Shown here in pieces: positions 34,746-43,480 of a stretch of 64,000 bases of DNA. Each line of letters begins with the position of its first letter. Position 1 is the stretch's first letter. The notes under the pieces are model-generated. The model ran no database searches. It saw only the letters and a program-made list of their open reading frames with translations, and was not told the DNA's origin. Source of the DNA: Bacillota bacterium (lineage in GTDB: Bacteria > Bacillota > Clostridia > Saccharofermentanales > Saccharofermentanaceae); NCBI GenBank assembly GCA_023397475.1, contig JAEWUD010000043.1, positions 1-64,000 on the forward strand, in the 5' to 3' direction. The translations under genes were made by a program, and so were the position numbers.

Positions 34746-36848
34746 ATGAATGATCAAACCAACCGGAACGACAATAACAAGGAAATGAAGGCAGCTGACC
34801 TTCTGGAGATCGATCGTTCCGATTCGATGGACGGCCTGTATAACATGGCTGAAGATCCGCGTGCACTTACAGATGATTATCAGGAGGATTCGCTCGAGGA
34901 GTTAGCCGGTGCCACAGCCGGACAGGATGATTTCGATACGTCCAACACTTCTGCGTACAGTGAATCAGATATTCAGGTTCTGGAGGGCTTAGAAGCCGTC
35001 AGGAAGCGTCCGGGCATGTATATTGGTGATACGACCCTACGCGGTCTTCACCACCTCGTATATGAGATCGTAGCGAACTCTGTCGATGAAGCTCTGGCGG
35101 GACGATGTGATACGATCGACGTATCAGTTAATCCGGATGGATCGGTAACGATAATTGATAATGGTTCCGGTATCCCGGTAGGAATGCATCCCAAGATGGG
35201 AATACCGACGGTCGAAGTCGTCCATACGGTGCTACATGCCGGCGGTAAGTTCGGTGGAGGCGCATACAGCGTGTCCGGTGGACTTCATGGCGTTGGAGCA
35301 TCTGTAGTAAACGCATTGGCTGCCTGGATGACCGTCGAGGTCAAGAGAGAGGGGAATATCTATTCCATCGGATTCGAGCGTGGAATAACGACCACTCCGC
35401 TTTCGATTGTCGGATCCTGTGACCCTTCCGATACCGGAACGAAGACAATTTTCATGCCGGATGATCAGATCTTTCCCGATACCCACTTTGATTTTGCGAC
35501 AATGATCACCCGATATCGCGAAATGGCCTTCCTTAACCGCGAGATTACGATAAATCTTACGGATTTACGAGATTCTGAGCCTGCTGTGAAGCATCTTCAT
35601 TACGATGGCGGAATTATTTCCTTCGTCGAGTACTTGAATCGTCATCGTGAAGCGCTTCACAAGCCGCCGATCTATATCGCGCAGAAGAACGGAGACTGCT
35701 TTGTCGAAGTGGCAATTCAGTACAACGACTCCTTTGCGGAGAATGTCTATTCCTACGCCAATAATATCGCCACCATAGAGGGTGGAACTCACCTTACAGG
35801 CTTCCGGTCCGCCCTTACGAAGGTCATCAATGACTATGCGCGTAAGTATAAATTCCTTAAGGATGCGGATAAGAACCTTCAGGGAGAAGATACGCGCGAG
35901 GGAATCGGAGCCATTATCAGTGTTAAGCTTCCCGAACCGCAATTCGAGGGACAGACGAAGTCGAAGCTCGGAAACGCAGAGATCCGCACCATGGTTGAGT
36001 CCGTAGTAAGTGATAAGATCGGTCAGTATCTCGAAGAGAACCCGTCGATCGCACGAATTGTTATGGATAAGTGCTTGTCCGCTTCCAGAGCAAGGGAAGC
36101 CGCCCGCAAAGCGCGTGATATGACTCGCAGAAAGAGCGTATTCGAGTCGACGGCACTTCCCGGAAAGCTCGCTGATTGTCAGGAGAAGGATGCATCACTA
36201 TGTGAGATATTCATCGTAGAGGGAGACTCTGCCGGTGGCTCCGCAAAACAGGGCCGCGAGAGGAAATACCAGGCAATTCTACCTCTCTGGGGTAAGATGT
36301 TGAATGTAGAAAAGGCCAGAATTGATAAGGTCTATGGAAATGAGAAGCTTCTTCCCGTTGTTATGGCTCTTGGAGCAGGAATCGGTGAGGATTTTGACGA
36401 GACACGTCTTCGTTATCACAAGGTAATCATCATGGCAGATGCTGATGTCGACGGTTCGCATATCCGGACACTTCTTCTTACCTTCTTCTTCCGATATCTG
36501 AGACCACTGGTTGATAACGGATATGTATATATCGCTTGTCCCCCTCTCTTCCGTGTATATCAGGGTAATGAAGGATATTATGCGTATGATGAGAAAGAGG
36601 TCGAAGAAATCAAGAAAATGACCGGTTGGAGGGAGCCGAAACTTCAGAGATACAAAGGCCTTGGAGAAATGAGCTCTGAGCAATTGTGGGAGACAACAAT
36701 GAATCCACAGACGCGCAAGCTCTTGCAGGTCAAGATTGATGACGCTCAAGCCGCTGATGAGGCTTTTACACTTCTCATGGGAGATAAAGTAGAGCCTCGT
36801 AAGGAATTCATCCAATTGAACGCGAAATACGCCAAAGCTGATATCTAG
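34746..36848 (+). CDS. gyrB: DNA gyrase subunit B
   Basis: 700 aa type II topoisomerase ATPase subunit. The GHKL domain starts at about residue 76 with QVLEGLEAVRKRPGMYIGDT and includes NSVDEALAG and GLHGVGASVVNALA. The TOPRIM domain has IVEGDSAGGSAKQG and MADADVDGSHIRTL. The tail QRYKGLGEMSSEQLWETTMNP is intact. About 75 acidic residues precede the conserved start, which is unusual. The ATG has AAGGAA upstream. No gyrA follows; a terminator and parS sites do. ParE cannot be fully excluded, but the location favours GyrB. Confidence 0.95.
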   Translation: MNDQTNRNDNNKEMKAADLLEIDRSDSMDGLYNMAEDPRALTDDYQEDSLEELAGATAGQDDFDTSNTSAYSESDIQVLEGLEAVRKRPGMYIGDTTLRGLHHLVYEIVANSVDEALAGRCDTIDVSVNPDGSVTIIDNGSGIPVGMHPKMGIPTVEVVHTVLHAGGKFGGGAYSVSGGLHGVGASVVNALAAWMTVEVKREGNIYSIGFERGITTTPLSIVGSCDPSDTGTKTIFMPDDQIFPDTHFDFATMITRYREMAFLNREITINLTDLRDSEPAVKHLHYDGGIISFVEYLNRHREALHKPPIYIAQKNGDCFVEVAIQYNDSFAENVYSYANNIATIEGGTHLTGFRSALTKVINDYARKYKFLKDADKNLQGEDTREGIGAIISVKLPEPQFEGQTKSKLGNAEIRTMVESVVSDKIGQYLEENPSIARIVMDKCLSASRAREAARKARDMTRRKSVFESTALPGKLADCQEKDASLCEIFIVEGDSAGGSAKQGRERKYQAILPLWGKMLNVEKARIDKVYGNEKLLPVVMALGAGIGEDFDETRLRYHKVIIMADADVDGSHIRTLLLTFFFRYLRPLVDNGYVYIACPPLFRVYQGNEGYYAYDEKEVEEIKKMTGWREPKLQRYKGLGEMSSEQLWETTMNPQTRKLLQVKIDDAQAADEAFTLLMGDKVEPRKEFIQLNAKYAKADI

Positions 36849-36875
36849 AAAAAATCAGAACAACATTCACAGAGA

Positions 36876-36922
36876 GCTGCCTTGATGAACTATTGCAAGA
36901 GTTTGTCAAGGCAGCCTTTTAT
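36876..36922 (+). terminator. Rho-independent terminator after gyrB
   Basis: GCTGCCTTGA (36876-36885) pairs with TCAAGGCAGC (36906-36915), followed by a T-rich stretch. Confidence 0.8.
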
Positions 36923-36938
36923 TGTTTCACGTGAAACA
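36923..36938. promoter_or_regulatory. parS: parS site 1
   Basis: Exact TGTTTCACGTGAAACA, the canonical chromosomal ParB/Spo0J-binding palindrome. Confidence 0.97.
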
Positions 36939-37043
36939 ATTTGAAAGCTTTCGGTAAAAACTTTCTAAGAGACAGAATGATTCACTTCCATGATCTAATA
37001 AAGATCTCGAAAGAGAATGTTCAATTAATTGCGTTAATGAATT

Positions 37044-37059
37044 GTTTCACGTGAAACAG
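37044..37059. promoter_or_regulatory. parS: parS site 2
   Basis: A second exact TGTTTCACGTGAAACA, 121 bp from site 1. Confidence 0.97.
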
Positions 37060-37142
37060 TTCTAAAAATCGAAAAACCATATTGTTTGTAATCGTCCTTA
37101 GAGCAAGCCCGATGATTCATGAAGAAAAAACTCAAAATCAAT

Positions 37143-37158
37143 TGTTTCACGTGAAACA
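37143..37158. promoter_or_regulatory. parS: parS site 3
   Basis: A third exact TGTTTCACGTGAAACA, 99 bp from site 2 and 115 bp before the parA gene. Confidence 0.97.
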
Positions 37159-37257
37159 ATTGAGAATTAATGAAATAATAACTTCTTTCTCCTGTGATTA
37201 TCGCTCAATGTCTGTTAGAATAGAAAAAGAATGTGCAAGAATGGTGAGGGTAACATA

Positions 37258-38028
37258 ATGGCAAATGTTCTGTCTATCGTAAATCAGAAGGGTGGCGTCG
37301 GAAAAACGACGACAAGCGTCAATCTGGCGGCGTATCTCGCGGAATTACACAAGAAAGTGCTGGTCATCGATCTGGATCCGCAAGGAAATGCAACAAGTGG
37401 GTTTGGAATTGAGAAACCCTCGTTAACCTCGTCAATCTATGACGTTCTTGTCAATGACACGCCAATTGAAGAGGTAATCCAGAAATCGACGTGGAAAAAT
37501 TTGAGTATTTGTCCCACAAATATCGATCTTGCCGGTGCAGAAGTCGAATTAGTTACCGCAATGTCGAGAGAAACCATCTTAAAAAGGGCGATAGCAGGGA
37601 TCCAGGACAAATATGACTATGTTCTGATCGATTGTCCGCCATCTCTTGGTCTTCTGACCGTAAATGCATTGGCGGCATCCACAGGTGTAATTGTTCCCAT
37701 TCAAGGAGAGTATTACGCAATGGAAGGACTTACACAGCTCGTAGACACGATAAATCTCGTTCGCAAGCACTTAAATCCGCAAATTGGAATCTTTGGTGTT
37801 GTGATAACGATGTTTGACGGACGCACGCAGTTGACACGTCAGGTTACTTCGGAAGTAAAGTCCTATTTCGGAGACAAGGTTTTCAACACGGTGATTCCGA
37901 GAAACATCCGACTGGCAGAAGCTCCGAGCTTTGGAAAGTCAATAGCGGAATATGATCGCAAGTCAAGAGGCGGAGAGGCTTACTTAAGTCTCGCAAAAGA
38001 AGTAATCGCAAGGGTTAAGAAACAATAA
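37258..38028 (+). CDS. parA: Chromosome partitioning ATPase ParA/Soj
   Basis: 256 aa from the ATG at 37258 (GAGGG 7 nt upstream) rather than an ATG 27 bp earlier. The deviant Walker A is NQKGGVGKTTTSVNLAAYL, followed by VIDLDPQGNATSG and DCPPSLGLLTVNAL. It partners with ParB to segregate origins and, in Bacillus, modulates DnaA. parB follows after 30 bp. Confidence 0.97.
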   Translation: MANVLSIVNQKGGVGKTTTSVNLAAYLAELHKKVLVIDLDPQGNATSGFGIEKPSLTSSIYDVLVNDTPIEEVIQKSTWKNLSICPTNIDLAGAEVELVTAMSRETILKRAIAGIQDKYDYVLIDCPPSLGLLTVNALAASTGVIVPIQGEYYAMEGLTQLVDTINLVRKHLNPQIGIFGVVITMFDGRTQLTRQVTSEVKSYFGDKVFNTVIPRNIRLAEAPSFGKSIAEYDRKSRGGEAYLSLAKEVIARVKKQ

Positions 38029-38058
38029 ATAGATGCAGATCAATATATGGAGGATCTT

Positions 38059-38949
38059 ATGGGACCGTCGTCAAAAGGTTTAGGAAAAGGTTTGGGCGCA
38101 TTGCTGTCCGTTGAAGGAATTCCGGAACAGATGAAGGATTCTGTCATAGAACTTAAGATTACCGATATTAATCCGAATCAGGACCAGCCTCGTAAACGAT
38201 TTGATGAAGACGGACTCAAGGAACTGGCAGACTCGATAAAAGAGAACGGATTAATCCAACCGATAATTGTCGTAAAAAAAGGCTCCGGGTACCGTATTGT
38301 AGCCGGGGAACGTCGCTGGCGGGCATCCAGACTGGCAGGGATGTCTGTGATTCCCGCCATTGTTAGAGACCTTACGGATCTTCAGACGATGGAACAAGCT
38401 CTAATTGAGAATATTCAACGTCAGGATCTCAATCCACTGGAAGAAGCGTATGCGATGGACCGCCTTATGAAAGAGCATGGCCTGACACAAGAGAAGCTTG
38501 CGCAGACTCTTGGCAAGAGTCGACCGGCCATTGCCAACACAGTTAGATTGATAGCCATCGATGAATCGATACAGGACTTCATTCGAAATGGGGATCTGTC
38601 CGCCGGTCACGCCAGGGCGTTATTAGCGCTTCCGACAGCAGAGGAGCAGAGAAAGGCAGCAGATCATATTCTCGATAAAGAACTTAGTGTTCGAGAAACG
38701 GAAGAGTATGTTAAGAAGTTACTCGAACCCAAGACTTCAGTTGTGGATACGAAGCAGGAAGACGATGCATCTGACAGTGCCTATGTCCTCAGTGCTAAGG
38801 ACGTTGAGCGTCGATTTACGAAGTACTTCGGAACGAGATGCAAACTTAAGGTTAAGGATCGGGTCAAGGGCAAAGGAACGCTTGTAATCGAATATTATTC
38901 ATACGATGATTTAGATCGTGTTCTTGAAATCATCGATAAGAAGCAGTGA
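38059..38949 (+). CDS. parB: Chromosome partitioning protein ParB/Spo0J
   Basis: 296 aa from the ATG at 38059, which has GGAGG 6 nt upstream; an ATG 12 bp earlier is itself part of that site. The conserved GLGKGLGALL start is the ParA-contacting segment. The CTPase motifs include VAGERRWRASRLAG and ENIQRQDLNPLEEA. A helix-turn-helix follows (LTQEKLAQTLGKSRPAIANTVRL). It binds the three parS sites just upstream and spreads as a CTP-dependent clamp. Confidence 0.96.
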   Translation: MGPSSKGLGKGLGALLSVEGIPEQMKDSVIELKITDINPNQDQPRKRFDEDGLKELADSIKENGLIQPIIVVKKGSGYRIVAGERRWRASRLAGMSVIPAIVRDLTDLQTMEQALIENIQRQDLNPLEEAYAMDRLMKEHGLTQEKLAQTLGKSRPAIANTVRLIAIDESIQDFIRNGDLSAGHARALLALPTAEEQRKAADHILDKELSVRETEEYVKKLLEPKTSVVDTKQEDDASDSAYVLSAKDVERRFTKYFGTRCKLKVKDRVKGKGTLVIEYYSYDDLDRVLEIIDKKQ

Positions 38950-39006
38950 GTGATAAGAATCAGTCTTAAATAGAAAAAATACTCGCAAATATTTAATCAA
39001 GAGATC

Positions 39007-39021
39007 TGTAACACTGTTACA
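39007..39021. promoter_or_regulatory. Palindrome TGTAACACTGTTACA upstream of the TPR gene
   Basis: Same 7-1-7 inverted repeat as at 34651-34665, differing only in the central base. It lies about 90 bp before the gene at 39110. Confidence 0.5.
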
Positions 39022-39109
39022 AATCCATATAAATAAGGGTTTTTGTTCATGCACAGAAAAAGATGTGCTTGTATAAGCATGTCTGGGGATTGTAATCGAG
39101 GAGTACGAG

Positions 39110-41074
39110 ATGGGACGTTTTCAGAGAGATGATGAACCGAAGTCACAGGGAGATCGTTTTCCTTTCAACTCGAAAGGAGCCAAATCAGACGAGTTGTCTC
39201 CTAAAGAAAACATGGTCGAGGTCTACGACGCCAATGGTCGTAAGTTTCTCATCCCCAAGGCGACCCTCGTCGAGAAGATACTCCCGGGACAGATCAAACA
39301 GAACTGGAATGATCCGGAATCACTTTACGGAATTATTCTTATGGCAATAGAGGATGGATTCGCGGAAGAAGTAATTGAAGCAGCGGAGCATCAACAATCC
39401 ATTGATCCCAAGCAAGAACGGGGAAGCACGATATTAGCGATCGTCTACCTGAAGAACCAACGGTATAACGATTCACAAAGAGTCCTCGAAGAGTACATTG
39501 CTGCCCACGGAAAGACAGGAATCATTATGACGAACCTTGCGAAGGTGTATTACGCACTTGGCAAAGAAGAGCTGGGGGAAGATACACTTTGGGAGGGCCT
39601 TGAGATCGACCCGAATCAGGACAATGGTCTGCCGTTCTGGATTTCACTTCAGGCTGAGAAATGCGGAGTCGAGTGCGTTCCTGACATGTTGAAGAAGGTC
39701 GCCAAGCTACCCGGCAGTTGGCTGGCGCAAATCTATCTGGCATCGAATGCGCTGGCGCGAAAAGATCTCGACGAGGCGATGTACTACTACCGTTCCTCGA
39801 TGCTTTTCGCACAACAGCATCCCGGGGTCTTGTATCGAATCAGCGGCGACCTCGGACGTTTTGGCTTCACAAAGGCCAGTATCGAGAAGATTGCTCCGCT
39901 TTATCGACCGGAATTGGACGATATCAGGACCGGATTGAACCTATTGTCTGCATATAAGAATGAGAAATTGCCGCAAGAAGGCCTGAAGTTAGTTGCCGCC
40001 TTGAGAAAGCTCGATCGTAAAGATATCTCTGACCATCTGGATCAGACGGAGAAGGACTTTCGCGGGATGATGAATGTACCGGATAATTCTCCTGAGGAGC
40101 CGAAAGTCACATTTACCTTGTCCCTTCTGGACAAGCCGGTGTGGTATTACGGGCTTTCCGATCCAAAATGGCTGGTTCCCACCAAACCTTTGGCATCAAA
40201 GATCGGGTTTTTGGCCTTCAGTGACGCAACGGTCAGAACCGGAGACACGTTGAGCGCAATTCGTGAAGATGAGTCCGGTCGACTTACCAGAAGCTTGCCC
40301 TTGTATCTCGCAGAGGGTATTCAGTTCTTTTCCGGGATGCAACCTGTCGTCATGATACCGGTAGCCATGAACATCGGACCCGTAGTAACGAACCAGGAGA
40401 CAGACGAAGAACAGATGCTTCAGCTCTGTGGGAAGCATAACCTTGATTATATTCTGACAGGATCTTTATATATTGATGGCGGTATATATAATATAAAGAC
40501 AATTCTTTTCTCTCGCGAAAAGAAACAGACGGAGCAAATTACCACCACATCGAATGAGAAAGATATAGCACTAAGTATTCGTCGGTTGCAAATTCAGTTG
40601 CACGAGCGCATCGGATCACCCTTGCCTAAAGATGAGAGTACTCGAGTCGGACATTACACGCTGCCGGGAACATCGATATTGATCGAGTATCTTTCTGCAC
40701 TCGGACAGTCGCTGATACAGACATTGGCAACCAATCAACTCATCGATGTCCAAACCATACGGGGTGAGACAAATATTCTGGATGCGTACCTGCGACTAGC
40801 TGCAAAGTCCCCCGGGAACCTGATTAACGAAGCCATTCTTGTTTCCGGCCTGGCGAAATCGAAGAACTACGGATCCGATCAATACAAAGGATATCAGAAG
40901 AGTACCCTGATGCAGTTGCGGGCAGGGAACAACGAGAACGATAACAGTTTATTGCTGCCGGCAGCGTATCGTCTCTTTGCACGCCTCGATGAAGCGACCC
41001 TGGTAACAGAAGCAACGCGAAAAAGGATAAAAGACACCGATTACATCGAGTGGCTTACCCAACTGGAGTCGTAA
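39110..41074 (+). CDS. TPR-repeat protein of unknown function
   Basis: 654 aa, soluble, with no signal peptide or membrane segment. Residues about 75-250 contain helical repeats of TPR type (RGSTILAIVYLKNQRYNDSQRVLEEYI, NLAKVYYALGKEELGEDTLWEGLEIDP). The remaining 400 residues include a possible alpha/beta domain (PVVMIPVAMNIGPVVTN, LDYILTGSLYIDGGIYNIKTILF) that recalls the TolB-like N-terminal fold seen in adenylate-cyclase-associated proteins; that resemblance is weak. It sits between parB and two tRNA-Ser genes. AGGAG lies 6 nt before the ATG. Function unknown. Confidence 0.8.
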   Translation: MGRFQRDDEPKSQGDRFPFNSKGAKSDELSPKENMVEVYDANGRKFLIPKATLVEKILPGQIKQNWNDPESLYGIILMAIEDGFAEEVIEAAEHQQSIDPKQERGSTILAIVYLKNQRYNDSQRVLEEYIAAHGKTGIIMTNLAKVYYALGKEELGEDTLWEGLEIDPNQDNGLPFWISLQAEKCGVECVPDMLKKVAKLPGSWLAQIYLASNALARKDLDEAMYYYRSSMLFAQQHPGVLYRISGDLGRFGFTKASIEKIAPLYRPELDDIRTGLNLLSAYKNEKLPQEGLKLVAALRKLDRKDISDHLDQTEKDFRGMMNVPDNSPEEPKVTFTLSLLDKPVWYYGLSDPKWLVPTKPLASKIGFLAFSDATVRTGDTLSAIREDESGRLTRSLPLYLAEGIQFFSGMQPVVMIPVAMNIGPVVTNQETDEEQMLQLCGKHNLDYILTGSLYIDGGIYNIKTILFSREKKQTEQITTTSNEKDIALSIRRLQIQLHERIGSPLPKDESTRVGHYTLPGTSILIEYLSALGQSLIQTLATNQLIDVQTIRGETNILDAYLRLAAKSPGNLINEAILVSGLAKSKNYGSDQYKGYQKSTLMQLRAGNNENDNSLLLPAAYRLFARLDEATLVTEATRKRIKDTDYIEWLTQLES

Positions 41075-41108
41075 TCGAAAGATGGGATGAGAACTCAAGG
41101 TCGAAACA

Positions 41109-41137
41109 TTGACATCTGCACCGAAACTTTGTAAAAT
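41109..41137 (+). promoter_or_regulatory. Sigma-A promoter of the tRNA-Ser pair
   Basis: TTGACA (41109-41114), 17-nt spacer, TAAAAT (41132-41137). It begins about 40 bp before the first tRNA. Confidence 0.8.
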
Positions 41138-41177
41138 ATCGTAGCGTATCTTCATCGAGCGCATACCAGCAAGATGT

Positions 41178-41268
41178 GGAGAGATGGTCGAGTTGGTTTA
41201 AGGCACCGGTCTTGAAAACCGGCGAAGGTGAGAGCCTTCCGTGGGTTCGAATCCCACTCTCTCCGCCA
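41178..41268 (+). tRNA. tRNA-Ser(TGA)
   Basis: 91 nt including an encoded CCA. The acceptor stem is GGAGAGA/TCTCTCC with discriminator G, the anticodon loop CTTGAAA gives anticodon TGA, there is a long variable arm as in class II tRNAs, and the T-loop GTTCGAATC is present. Confidence 0.96.
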
Positions 41269-41291
41269 CATATATCATAAAAGTTCGGCAT

Positions 41292-41382
41292 GGAGAAGTA
41301 CCCAAGAGGCCGAAGGGGAGGCTTTGCTAAAGCTTTAGGCGGGGCAACTCGCGCGAGGGTTCGACTCCCTCCTTCTCCGCCA
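41292..41382 (+). tRNA. tRNA-Ser(GCT)
   Basis: 91 nt with encoded CCA. The acceptor stem is GGAGAAG with CTTCTCC, the anticodon is GCT in TTGCTAA, there is a long variable arm, and the T-loop is GGTTCGACTCC. It lies 23 bp behind tRNA-Ser(TGA). Confidence 0.95.
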
Positions 41383-41426
41383 AATAAAACAGCCGTCCAT
41401 CAACAGATGGGCGGCTGTTTTATTTG
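41383..41426. terminator. Bidirectional terminator after the tRNAs
   Basis: A long stem with a tetraloop: AAATAAAACAGCCGTCCATC against GATGGGCGGCTGTTTTATTT, with A- and T-runs at its base. The pairing continues into the tRNA CGCCA end. Confidence 0.85.
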
Positions 41427-41457
41427 GCGAAAAGGAGAGGAGGGAGTCGAACCCTGA
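41405..41457. repeat. Inverted partial copy of the tRNA-Ser(GCT) 3' end
   Basis: Beyond the terminator stem, 41432-41457 reads as the reverse complement of the tRNA T-arm (GGGAGTCGAACCCT against AGGGTTCGACTCCC). The terminator is thus the centre of an imperfect inverted repeat of about 50 bp whose left arm is inside the tRNA. Confidence 0.75.
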
Positions 41458-41464
41458 GAAGTTC

Positions 41465-41900
41465 GAAATCTCTTTCCCTCAGTACGGACAGTCCTCGGAG
41501 CTCTAAGGAGCTCCTGCGGAACTACTTCGGGAAAGAGATTTCTCACTGAGGCGGATGTACCATCCGCTGCGGAAATGGTGTTTGCAATAAGCGAGCATTA
41601 TTCGAAGGAACACTATCCATTACTCACAATCTAAAAGTGATATTTAAAGGGGAAGATCGATCGTTTTCCGAAGCCTCCGCAGGCAAAGCCGAGGACAGAT
41701 TCGGAAAACGATCGGCTTCCCCAGTACGAACAGTCCTCGGAGCTCTTAAGAGCTCCTCAAGGAACTACTTCAGGAAAGAGATTTCTCACTGAGGCGGATG
41801 TACCATCCGCTGCGGAAACGGTGTTGCAATAAGCAAACATCATTCGAAGGAACACTATCCCTTTCTCACAATCTAAAAGTGATATTTGAAGGGGGAAGAT
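41465..41900. repeat. Duplicated structured repeat element
   Basis: Two copies of a 178-179-bp unit (41480-41657 and 41722-41900), about 85-90% identical. Each has a GAGCTC-type hairpin and a GCGGATG-TAC-CATCCGC hairpin. Between them is a long palindrome: GGGGAAG (41649-41655) and CGATCGTTTTCCGAA (41658-41672) against TTCGGAAAACGATCG (41700-41714) and CTTCCCC. In copy 1 GAAATCTCTTTCCC (41465-41478) pairs with GGGAAAGAGATTTC (41529-41542), enclosing GTCCTCG, a hairpin and TGCGGAA. It shares this core with the elements at 17.6-18.1 kb. No coding frame is credible here. Confidence 0.8.
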
Positions 41901-42034
41901 AATTCCAAGATAACAGACTATGAACGCATTCACAGAAAAATTCACCTGTTTAAAAATATATCGATAAACAATAAATAATTATTGCAATACGAAGTATTTA
42001 TGATATGCTGATAGCAAAAAGGAGGGTTTGTTCT

Positions 42035-42730
42035 ATGAGAGAAAAGATCGATATTGGTATCTCATATGTATTGACAGGTATACTGGCGTTGACGTTTGTC
42101 ACCTTGCTGATAGCTTATATTGTGATCCCGAATATAATGTATCTACTGTTGCTCATTCTGAATTTTATCTTCCTGATCATATTAGTGACTATGATTGTAA
42201 AGAAGAATCATACGGCGCTGTTGAAGTGTTCGGTCAGTTTCTTGATCGTCTTTGTCCTGAGTACTCTTTTCTGGGGGCAGTTTCGTATGCCAATCAGTGT
42301 CACTTCGCGTTGGCAGTATCCGATGGCGATGAAATATGCGTATGGTTTCCAAACCGCTTCGACTTTCTTGCCAGAGGAGCTTCCCTCATCGGCAAGAGAT
42401 GTCCGATATGACTTTTTCCCTACAATTCTTCAGGGAGATGGTCACGTGTGTGTCGAATTCACGGCAGACGAAGTTTATGTAACGGAACTTTCGAATAGAC
42501 TTGAAACGGAGGCGATGTATGTTATTAATTACGGAGAACTTGATTCCCTTAACGCGGAGTTAAATACAGAAGATTCTGATTATAAAAAAATCACTTTATG
42601 GGAAGGAAGCTTTGGTGAAGAACACCCGGATTCGACAGTATACATTATCGATACGAATTACAACTGGAATCATCCGCGCTACAAAGCTGTATTTATCGAC
42701 GGAAATCATGTATTTTTCTCACAGCAATGA
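42035..42730 (+). CDS. Small membrane protein of unknown function
   Basis: 231 aa from the ATG at 42035, which has AAGGAGGG 9 nt upstream. Three hydrophobic helices lie in the first 85 residues (ISYVLTGILALTFVTLL; IMYLLLLILNFIFLIILV; CSVSFLIVFVLSTLFW). The remaining 145 residues are polar and probably extracytoplasmic. No family is recognised. It stands alone, between the repeat cluster and a convergent GNAT gene. Confidence 0.75.
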   Translation: MREKIDIGISYVLTGILALTFVTLLIAYIVIPNIMYLLLLILNFIFLIILVTMIVKKNHTALLKCSVSFLIVFVLSTLFWGQFRMPISVTSRWQYPMAMKYAYGFQTASTFLPEELPSSARDVRYDFFPTILQGDGHVCVEFTADEVYVTELSNRLETEAMYVINYGELDSLNAELNTEDSDYKKITLWEGSFGEEHPDSTVYIIDTNYNWNHPRYKAVFIDGNHVFFSQQ

Positions 42731-42974
42731 TGAGTTGATCAACCTAACAACACGACACGTACTACTTTTAGCGAACATACATTACAAAAGGTGTTCTTTC
42801 CCTGTCCAACTTTCTATTAACGCTCTTACTTGTCAAGGCGTTTAGAAATTCGTGTTTTGTAGCTTGATCTTGAAAGAATCGTCTGATAGCTCTATGTCCG
42901 GGATCAAATTGGACTCGCGAGAATAATCAATTTGTTATGCATTCTAATCACATTTGCAACGTAAGAGATATGTT

Positions 42975-43418
42975 TCAAAGGAGAAATCTCTTCCGGAAGC
43001 CCATCACGTTCTCTGTGTACCCCACACTCTCGTAAAAACGATGAGCTCCCGTGCGAAATCCGGAAGAGACTAATATCGAGTACGCACATGATTCTTCTAT
43101 GGCGATCTCTTCGATCTTCTCGAAAAGTGCCCGGCCGATCCCGGCGCGTCGTTGGGTGTCATCGACGATGACGTCTTCAATGACGAGAAAAGATTCATAA
43201 TGGGCGGCGAGGGATTTGCAGATTATTCCGAGGATGCTGCCTACCACGACATTATCATCGTTTACGGCGACAAGAAGATGATACGCGCTATCCGACTTCA
43301 TCTGTGCAAAAATCTCCTTGTACCGGGAGGACAACCCGTGGTCATTTCCGCTTAATTGCAGATAGAGTCGATCAAGGCCTTCGATATCCTCCAGCGTTGC
43401 TTCTCTTGTATGTATCAT
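42975..43418 (-). CDS. GNAT-family N-acetyltransferase
   Basis: 147 aa. MIHTREATLEDIEGLDRLYLQL at the start, VIEDVIVDDTQRRAGIGRALFEKIE with the acetyl-CoA-binding R-R-x-G-I-G, and GAHRFYESVGY near the end are GNAT signatures. GGAG precedes the ATG. The substrate is unknown. It follows the response-regulator gene by 62 bp on the same strand, perhaps by read-through. Confidence 0.88.
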   Translation of the reverse strand: MIHTREATLEDIEGLDRLYLQLSGNDHGLSSRYKEIFAQMKSDSAYHLLVAVNDDNVVVGSILGIICKSLAAHYESFLVIEDVIVDDTQRRAGIGRALFEKIEEIAIEESCAYSILVSSGFRTGAHRFYESVGYTENVMGFRKRFLL

Positions 43419-43480
43419 TTATTTTCTCCTTTTCGAGTCAGGTACAATCTGCGATTTTTTCAGCAGATGATCATAGTGTA

